Notes under the pieces: generated by a model | Seen by the model: only the letters and a program-made list of their open reading frames with translations | Told to the model about the DNA's origin: nothing | The model's database searches: none | Translations under genes and position numbers: made by a program | NCBI RefSeq assembly: GCF_021155765.1 | Contig: NC_060107.1 | Span: 2,608,501 to 2,672,500, forward strand | Source: Diprion similis | Taxonomy: Eukaryota > Arthropoda > Insecta > Hymenoptera > Diprionidae | Reading direction: 5' to 3' | Length of the DNA stretch: 64,000 bases | Part shown: piece after piece, positions 62,330-64,000 of the stretch | Position numbering within the stretch: position 1 is the first letter of the stretch | Layout of the letters: every line of letters begins with the position of its first letter

Positions 62330-62705
62330 GAGGAGTTTGGAATTTTTTTTTTACAAAATTCTACTCGGTAAAAAACGCGACTTGAATTTCTTTCAAATTT
62401 TTTATATTCAACCGTTTTTTTTTTTTCATAATTATTTCAAGTCGATTTCGAATGCACATTTTTAAAAATCTGAAAAAAATGCTCAAAAATCCAATGAATG
62501 ACACAAAACACTTAAAAAATATTTGATTCCGAATTAGGTGATAAAAAAAAAAAAATGTAAAAAAGATTCTGCCCACGTTATCCTTAACGGCAGTTGTTTT
62601 GTGTCGTTCGTTGGTAAATAAACAGTTTCGTAAAAAAAATTGAAAAAATTCAGGTTCCGCTTTTCACCGAGTAGAATGTTGGAAAAAAACTTGAAAGTTT
62701 TTTTA
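62330..62705. repeat. Diverged foldback element
   Basis: ATTCTACTCGGTAAAAAACG on the left is inverted relative to CTTTTCACCGAGTAGAAT on the right. Poorly conserved arms of about 60-70 bp read TTGAATTTCTTTCAAATTTT against the inverse of AAAAAATTGAAAAAATTCAG. The sequence just outside on the left (GGGTATTCCACGCTAACTCG) looks like a repeat terminus. Confidence 0.5.
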
Positions 62706-64000
62706 ATGAACAGGAAAACTTCAGCGTTAGTTACATTCGAATCCATCAAGCGCATCAAAAAATCGTTTGGTGCACGTTTTTGGGGGCCGTTTTCACCCCT
62801 CTAAACCGTTTTTGCGCAGATAAAAAAAAAAAAAAAAAATACGCATCTCTCAGTTTTTAGAGGTGAACATCAAACTGATTTTCCTTTTGAGTATGAAGAA
62901 AAAGTTAATGAAGGACATTTTTTATACACTTTCTCGAAACCCGTTTTCGTTTCATCTCTCGATATTCAAGATCGACGTCGTTATTCCCCTATTTAATAGA
63001 AATTGTAAAAACTTTTGTGAAAAATCGTTGCACTGCACACTTGTTGGGTTTCCGTCTCCATCTTCTTCTTCTTCTTCTTCTTCTTTTTATAATTTTCACC
63101 CGACGTGTTTCCGCCTTAATCATTTTTAGAGGGGGGGGGGGGGGGGGGGGGGGGGATGCCACGCCAGCCTGTTGTTCGTTTAACAAAAGGTTTACTGCAG
63201 TAATTACCCACGCATACAAACCACAGAGCCGGAGAATAAGAAAATTTACACGAACCGGTGTGTGCCGCTCGTGATGGTGGTAAAAGTTTATGCTCATTGA
63301 AATTTAGCCGAGCGTCTGTTGTTGGCTTTTAGCAAACATACGCCAGTTGTGAATTTTCGCGAGAATCCCCATCCCAGAATCGGTCCAACTTGCTCCTCCG
63401 ACACAATGTTGGATACTTGTTTCAACAATATTTCCTCCACTGAAATTGAATCTCTATTTGTCTTCAAGTGGGACCCAATATTTTTTACTACTCGTTAAAT
63501 AAATAAAATTTTAATACCACCGTGTTAATTCAACAAAATTATCAAACTGGATCGATTTTCGGATCCACCCACAACTGCTTAATGCTTATCAAAGAGGGTG
63601 GGGGTGTAAAATTATGATTAATATTCGTCGAAGCGAGTAGACTGCAGGGGTAACGACGATCGTTTTGCTCTCATTATTTTCCGTTGGTTTGTCCGCGTGA
63701 GGGTGTATATAACACACAATATAATATCTTCGAGACGTCTCACAGTTTAAAGATTAATCAAAATGGCCTGGCTAAATATTCCAGGGACAATTTATTACCG
63801 CGAAGCAACGGGATTATCTCACCCTTTCGGTAAAGGCCGGTACATTGTTTAGCCGTAAGCAGATACGTTATCGTCTGACAGCCGGGAGAAGGGATCCCAC
63901 CCCCTGGGGGGGTGTAATGGAAACCAGGAACGCGGTCCGGGGGCTCGTTTTCGAGACAGCGAGTCGACGGCAGAAGGCGTGCTTTTGCATACCGATGAGT

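Larger units (their letters stand above)
52561..64000. other. No recognised gene
   Basis: AT-rich sequence with foldback repeats, simple repeats and two long poly-C/poly-G tracts (58885-58904 and 63131-63155). Overlapping opposite-strand frames near 57.3-58.0 kb are comparatively GC-rich but show no domain I can identify. Nothing else could be supported as coding. Confidence 0.5.

Noticed and set aside
1..64000. CRISPR arrays, rRNA, tRNA and integrated viral genes
   Set aside because: No regularly spaced direct repeats, no recognisable rRNA or tRNA segments and no viral protein signatures were seen by eye; a tRNAscan or profile search would be needed to exclude weak cases.

Overview
The window is eukaryotic nuclear DNA. 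Its genes are interrupted by GT-AG introns, AT-rich sequence and microsatellites are abundant, and there are many foldback and MITE-like repeats with no bacterial-style gene packing. The main gene is an arthropod-type discoidin domain receptor, so an insect is most likely. The repeat style and the paired cysteine-rich peptides fit a hymenopteran, perhaps a sawfly, but that placement is inference.

Left edge (1-5.6 kb): a cluster of small secreted cysteine-rich peptide genes with one shared design. Exon 1 is a 55-nt signal-peptide exon ending in phase 1. Exon 2 encodes a six-cysteine domain and exon 3 a second six-cysteine domain. Gene A (minus strand) enters the window with exon 1 only. Gene B (plus, 107 aa) and gene D (minus, 97 aa) are intact. 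Gene C (minus) is a broken copy. The exon-3 domain of gene D has exactly the cysteine spacing of beta-defensins. A and B lie head to head on an inverted repeat, and B carries a foldback insertion directly upstream of its ATG.

5.7-10.9 kb: no recognisable gene. It holds a foldback mobile element and the 3' flank of the receptor gene.

10.9-42.6 kb: one gene on the minus strand, a collagen-receptor-type discoidin domain receptor tyrosine kinase (Ddr). I assembled 16 coding exons whose splice phases all agree. They give 924 codons: signal peptide, discoidin domain, discoidin-like domain, one membrane helix, long juxtamembrane region and C-terminal kinase domain. The kinase has altered catalytic motifs: no lysine in strand beta3, HKD for HRD and DIA for DFG. 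The signal-peptide exon lies about 18 kb upstream of the first discoidin exon.

42.7-64 kb: no convincing coding gene. This is probably the Ddr 5' UTR intron and upstream region. It contains tandem duplications with internal hairpins, an internally deleted pogo/Tigger DNA transposon, a second copy of the foldback element, and a CpG-rich, promoter-like block at about 52.1-52.6 kb with a good minus-strand splice donor. Very long poly-G/poly-C tracts occur throughout the receptor introns and upstream region. All calls come from reading the sequence; no database search was run.
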